Both the position numbers and the translations under genes were made by a program. Shown here piece by piece: positions 60,488 to 64,000 of a DNA stretch of 64,000 nucleotides. Source of the stretch: Kingdonia uniflora. Its lineage: Eukaryota; Streptophyta; Magnoliopsida; Ranunculales; Circaeasteraceae. How positions within the stretch are numbered: the stretch's first letter is position 1; each line of letters begins with the position of its first letter. The stretch is from contig JACGCM010000393.1 of NCBI GenBank assembly GCA_014058105.1, positions 124,001 through 188,000 on the forward strand, read 5' to 3'. Below the pieces are notes generated by a model. The model was not told the origin of the DNA, did no database searches, and worked only from the letters and a program-made list of their open reading frames with translations.

Positions 60488-61505
60488 ATGACGAACCCAG
60501 AAAACGACGTTCCTGACGCTGCTAGGGGGGTGACGAATTTATGAACTGCCATGCAGCAAGAACAAGAAAAACGACTACAACTGGAGAAGCAGGTCGCAAG
60601 CATGCAGAACATAATAAAAGCTCTTCTAGATCAACAACCAGCCGGCCAAAGACCACAACCTGCTGGGTCACGAGTCTCAGTTCTGCATAGATTGGGAAAT
60701 AAGGGCAAGGGGGCGGTGGCTCCTTCGGCTCGGCATACAGGTGACCCCCCACTCACAATTACCAGCCCGATCAGTCGATGACCTACTACAGGAAGAGCAA
60801 CATGGAGATACCCTTCACCTACCACGCATTTCGGTGATGGACCGTTTAGGCGAAACAATGGGAGAACACGACCCACAAGGAGTGTGAGCCGCACGGTGAG
60901 CAGTCACATCTCGCCTACATCTCACCCCAGAACAGGTGGATAAACGCATTAAAGAACTTCTTGACGCTCAGATTCTAGATGGGAAGAAAAGCCAGACTAA
61001 AATCCAGAAGAGCCCAATTGCGAAGACTTTACTTGACGAAGAAGTGCCCGCCGACTTTCATACACCAAAAATTCAGAAGTACAAGGGAGGAGATCCTGTG
61101 GAGCACGTACAGGAGTTCCAAGATTCGCTGGGATTGGATTCTATGTCGAACCACATCCTCTGCCGCCTCTTTCCGACCAGTCTGAAAGGCGAGCCTCTAC
61201 GATGGTTTCACTCCCTTGACGAAGGTTCCATCCTGACGTTCGATCAACTCCGCGAACTGTTCATCAAGAACTACTTGCACAATAAGGAGAAGGAAGAAAC
61301 ACTTTACTCTTTATTCGGCCTCAAGCAAGCCCAAGGCGAACGACTGGAGGCATTCACAAGAAAATTCTTGATTCTAGCCCGGAAGATAGACAATCTTGAC
61401 CAAAAGATTACCGTTTCGGCCTTTACCAACTCATTGCTCATGGAAAGTCAAGCCAAGGAATATCTCATCCTCAACAAACCACCATCATTAGAGGATATGC
61501 TCTAG
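60488..61505 (+). pseudogene. Gag of the right-hand gypsy element
   Basis: Begins with MTNPENDVPDAARG, then a stop and a coiled-coil-like stretch (QQEQEKRLQLEKQVASMQ). The main capsid-like part at 60936-61505 contains DPVEHVQEFQDSLGLDS, GEPLRWFHSLDEGS, LRELFIKNYLHN and LKQAQGERLEAFTRKF. Stops at several points split the frame. Confidence 0.85.
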
Positions 61506-61535
61506 AAATTCAACCGATTCATCGACCTTGAGAGG

Positions 61536-62660
61536 TTGACCGTGGAAAAGCCAAAGCCTCAGAACTCCAGCCTCTCTAACAAAAATTGCCCCGACGAACG
61601 CACTCACAAGAGCAGTAAAAGTCAAGGGGGAGATAATAAGTGCTTCAAGACCAGTGACGACCGAACTCGCCAAGGAAAGATGAGGCCGCCACCACCCATG
61701 TCAAAGCTAAACACAACTATGGCCAGTCTGTACATTCTGATTCAGCAAGACGATCTTTTCCGAACTCCCAGGGATCTCACACCAATTGAAGGCAAACCAT
61801 ATTGCCTCCATCATCAGATCCAACATCATGACACGGAAAGATGTCTCTCACTGAAATACCTACTTCTCGATATATTTTCAAAAGGTCGTTTGCTCGAATA
61901 CATCATCGATGTCGAGAGTTACCGAAATGGAAGTTATAAAAATGAGGTCGCAATTGAACAGATCGGTGAGATAAACGAAAAAAAGCATTTGTATTTCATT
62001 GAGACCCATATCATCAACACGTCCAGCAGGGTCAAACGCCGACGTGTAGCAGAATGTCACGACCTATTAATGGGAGATAAAGAAGCTCGATTACTTCCGA
62101 AATCCAGCAACAGACGAGCCGAAATATCTTTTGGAGATTGCGACGTTCAACACGTCACTTTCCCACATAATGACGCTCTCGTCATCATGCTCAAGATGAA
62201 GAAGATAGTCCTTCATACTATGATGATCGATACAGGGAGCAGTATCGAACTATTATTCTAGGGTACAGTCGGCTAGATGGGCTTGGCGCATAAGGTCGAG
62301 CCAAGTGAAATCAATGTCTCCGGATTCAACGGCTCTAAGGAAGAACGGGTAGGCAAAATCACACTGCCTATCACAGCCGGGCCAGTTATACTTGATGTAG
62401 TCTTTTACATTATCAATGCCAACTCAAGTTACTTGGGCATCATGGGGCGACCTTGGTTGCACAACATGAAAGCTATTCCCTCCACTTATCATCAGACTCT
62501 GAGATTCGACTAGAAGGGAGGGATTTATGAAATCAAGGGTAGCCAGAAGTTGGCTCGTGTCTACAATAATACTGTTTATACAGAAGCCAACCCAGCCGCG
62601 ACACCAACAACTGCAGTACCAGCCATCATAGCACCAGTCACAACCCCAACTGCATAGCAA
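61536..62660 (+). pseudogene. Gag-protease linker and aspartic protease of the gypsy element
   Basis: Linker region 61536-62200, then the aspartic protease signature MIDTGSSIELLF at about 62222, directly followed by a stop. After it come VSGFNGSKEERVGKITLPI and YLGIMGRPWLHNM, typical of the protease C-terminal half (the GRPWLH motif). The active-site triad DTG is intact, but the chain is broken by stops. Confidence 0.85.
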
Positions 62661-62759
62661 TCACAGCAGGCCGGATCATCAGAACCTCAGCTACCAAGCA
62701 TCGAGCCTACAAAATATGTCGAAATCAATGGCGGCAAAAGAGGCACTAATATTGGAACA

Positions 62760-64000
62760 TTACTGAGTTCGGATAAACGTTCAAAACTGATTCAGTTCCT
62801 CACATAGAATAGTGATATCTTCGCATGGACTTTTCATGAGATGCCAGGAATCGATCCAGCCATAGCCTATCACAAACTAGAGTTGAAAGAAAAAGTAGAA
62901 CCTATAAAACAGAAGCAACGAACTCTAGCGCCAAGATTACGCGAAGAAGTCAACAAGGAGATCGACAAGTTGATTGAAGTCGATTTCATCAGGAAAGCTG
63001 TCTATCCCGATTGGATATCTAACATTGTCGCAGTACCTAAGAAGAACGGTAAAATCTAAGTTTGTGTAGATTTCACAGACCTCAACCGTCATACATCAAA
63101 GGACAGTTTCCCGTTGCTAATAATTTGTAATCTGCTCGATTCTACAGCAGGGCACGAACTCCTATCTATGATGGACACTGCGTCAGGTCAAGATAAGACT
63201 GCTTTTATCAGATAAGACTGCTTTTTCTAGATACTGCTTTTTTTGGACGATCAAGATAAGACTGCTTTTATCACCGAGTACGTCCTATACTGTTATAAGG
63301 TCATGCCTTTCGGTTTGATGAACGCAGGAGCAACTTATCAGAGATTAATGACGAACATGTTTAAAGACCATCTCGGAAAGATAATGGAAGTTTACATCGA
63401 TGATATGCTTTGTAAAAGTCTCAAAAGAGAAGACCATCTCGCAGATTTGAAAACAACCTTTGAGATTTTACGAACTTATAAGATGCGTCTGAACCCTGAT
63501 AAATGTCAGTTCGGGGTGCAGTCCAGAAAGTTTTTGGGCCATCTAATCAGCAAGCGTGGAATTGAAGCAGACCCATCCAGAATACGCCCACTCCTGGCTA
63601 TGCCTTCACCAAAGACAAAGAAAGATGTTCAGAAGCTAGCCGGGAATATCGCAGCGCTCAGTCGGTTCGTATCAAAATCTTCAGATAGATGCCGACCATT
63701 GTTCGAACTATTGCGACAAGGAACAAAACGAGGAAAGCTAAAGAAGGATCTGGAAATCGAATGGACAGACAAATGTGAGAAAGCTTTTCTCGATCTAAAA
63801 CAATATTTGGGTACCCTTCCAGTAATGAGTACGCCGACAGAAGGGGAAGTGCTAACGATATATTTAGCTGTCACGGACACCTCTCTCAGCCCCGCCCTCC
63901 TCCGCACGAATGAAAAAATCTAGAAACCTGTGTACTTCATCAGTAAAACTTTGACTCCAGCAGAGACGAGGTGCATCAAGATCAAGAAGCTTCTTCTAGC
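62760..64000 (+). pseudogene. Reverse transcriptase/RNase H of the gypsy element (partial)
   Basis: The RT starts around MPGIDPAIAYHKLEL, with VDFIRKAVYPDWISNIV and VPKKNGKI then a stop. It resumes as CVDFTDLNRHTSKDSFPL and continues YKVMPFGLMNAGATYQRLM, the catalytic YIDDM (63393-63407) and FLGHLISKRGIEADP. The connection/RNase H begins at FLDLKQYLGTLPVMSTP and LTIYLAVTDTSLSPALL. A local duplication at 63188-63273 replaces the expected SGYHQI region and adds stops. Confidence 0.9.

Larger units (their letters stand above)
59742..64000 (+). mobile_element. Ty3/gypsy retrotransposon, running off the right edge
   Basis: Left LTR 59742-60409, primer-binding site at about 60411, then gag, protease, reverse transcriptase and the start of RNase H in the usual gypsy order. 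Integrase and the right LTR would lie beyond the window. It interrupts the internal region of the non-autonomous array, so it is younger than that array. Many single stops break the polyprotein; it looks inactive but only moderately decayed. Confidence 0.9.

Noticed and set aside
1..64000. tRNA, rRNA, CRISPR, phage or prokaryotic defence-type systems
   Set aside because: Nothing in the sequence supports any of these; the gene structures are eukaryotic with spliceosomal introns throughout.

Overview
This window is nuclear DNA from a flowering plant, most likely a eudicot. It has intron-rich genes of land-plant families, a miR165/166 locus, and large amounts of Ty1/copia, Ty3/gypsy and L1-type LINE sequence. 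I cannot name the species. I see no prokaryotic operon, CRISPR array, rRNA gene or convincing tRNA gene.

Left part (1-13.6 kb): the 3' eleven coding exons of an ATAD5/ELG1-type clamp-unloader ATPase (+ strand, 798-6708; the 5' end lies left of the window or is not recognisable), then about 2.5 kb with no gene. Next is a pair of miR165/166 foldbacks on the minus strand (9240-9540) with a TATA box upstream. A LINE RNase H relic and a Tourist-like MITE follow.

Middle (13.6-37 kb): two minus-strand lipid-signalling genes. One is a MORN-repeat (type B) phosphatidylinositol-4-phosphate 5-kinase (13602-29524, nine coding exons). The other is a complete cluster-I-like diacylglycerol kinase with two C1 domains (31146-36917, seven coding exons). 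Both products act in phosphoinositide, diacylglycerol and phosphatidic acid signalling; that they are adjacent need not mean more than chance. The PIP5K carries an 8.3-kb intron holding a nested stack of transposons whose target-site duplications can be read directly. One of its C-terminal exons has a one-base frameshift that an internal splice acceptor could bypass.

Right part (37-64 kb): I see no intact host gene. It holds a PIF/Harbinger-like element with a Myb/SANT-like ORF, a nearly full-length but decayed L1-type LINE with an internal triplication, a tandemly triplicated coding-like segment, and a possible sugar-transporter fragment. From 49.3 kb on there is a pile of LTR retrotransposons: a truncated gypsy element fused to a truncated copia element, a head-to-tail array of non-autonomous LTR units, and a second gypsy element that runs off the right edge.

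Exon coordinates were derived by hand from GT/AG sites, reading frame and family similarity. The ELG1 and DGK models close in frame at every junction. The PIP5K model closes in frame only with the alternative acceptor described below.
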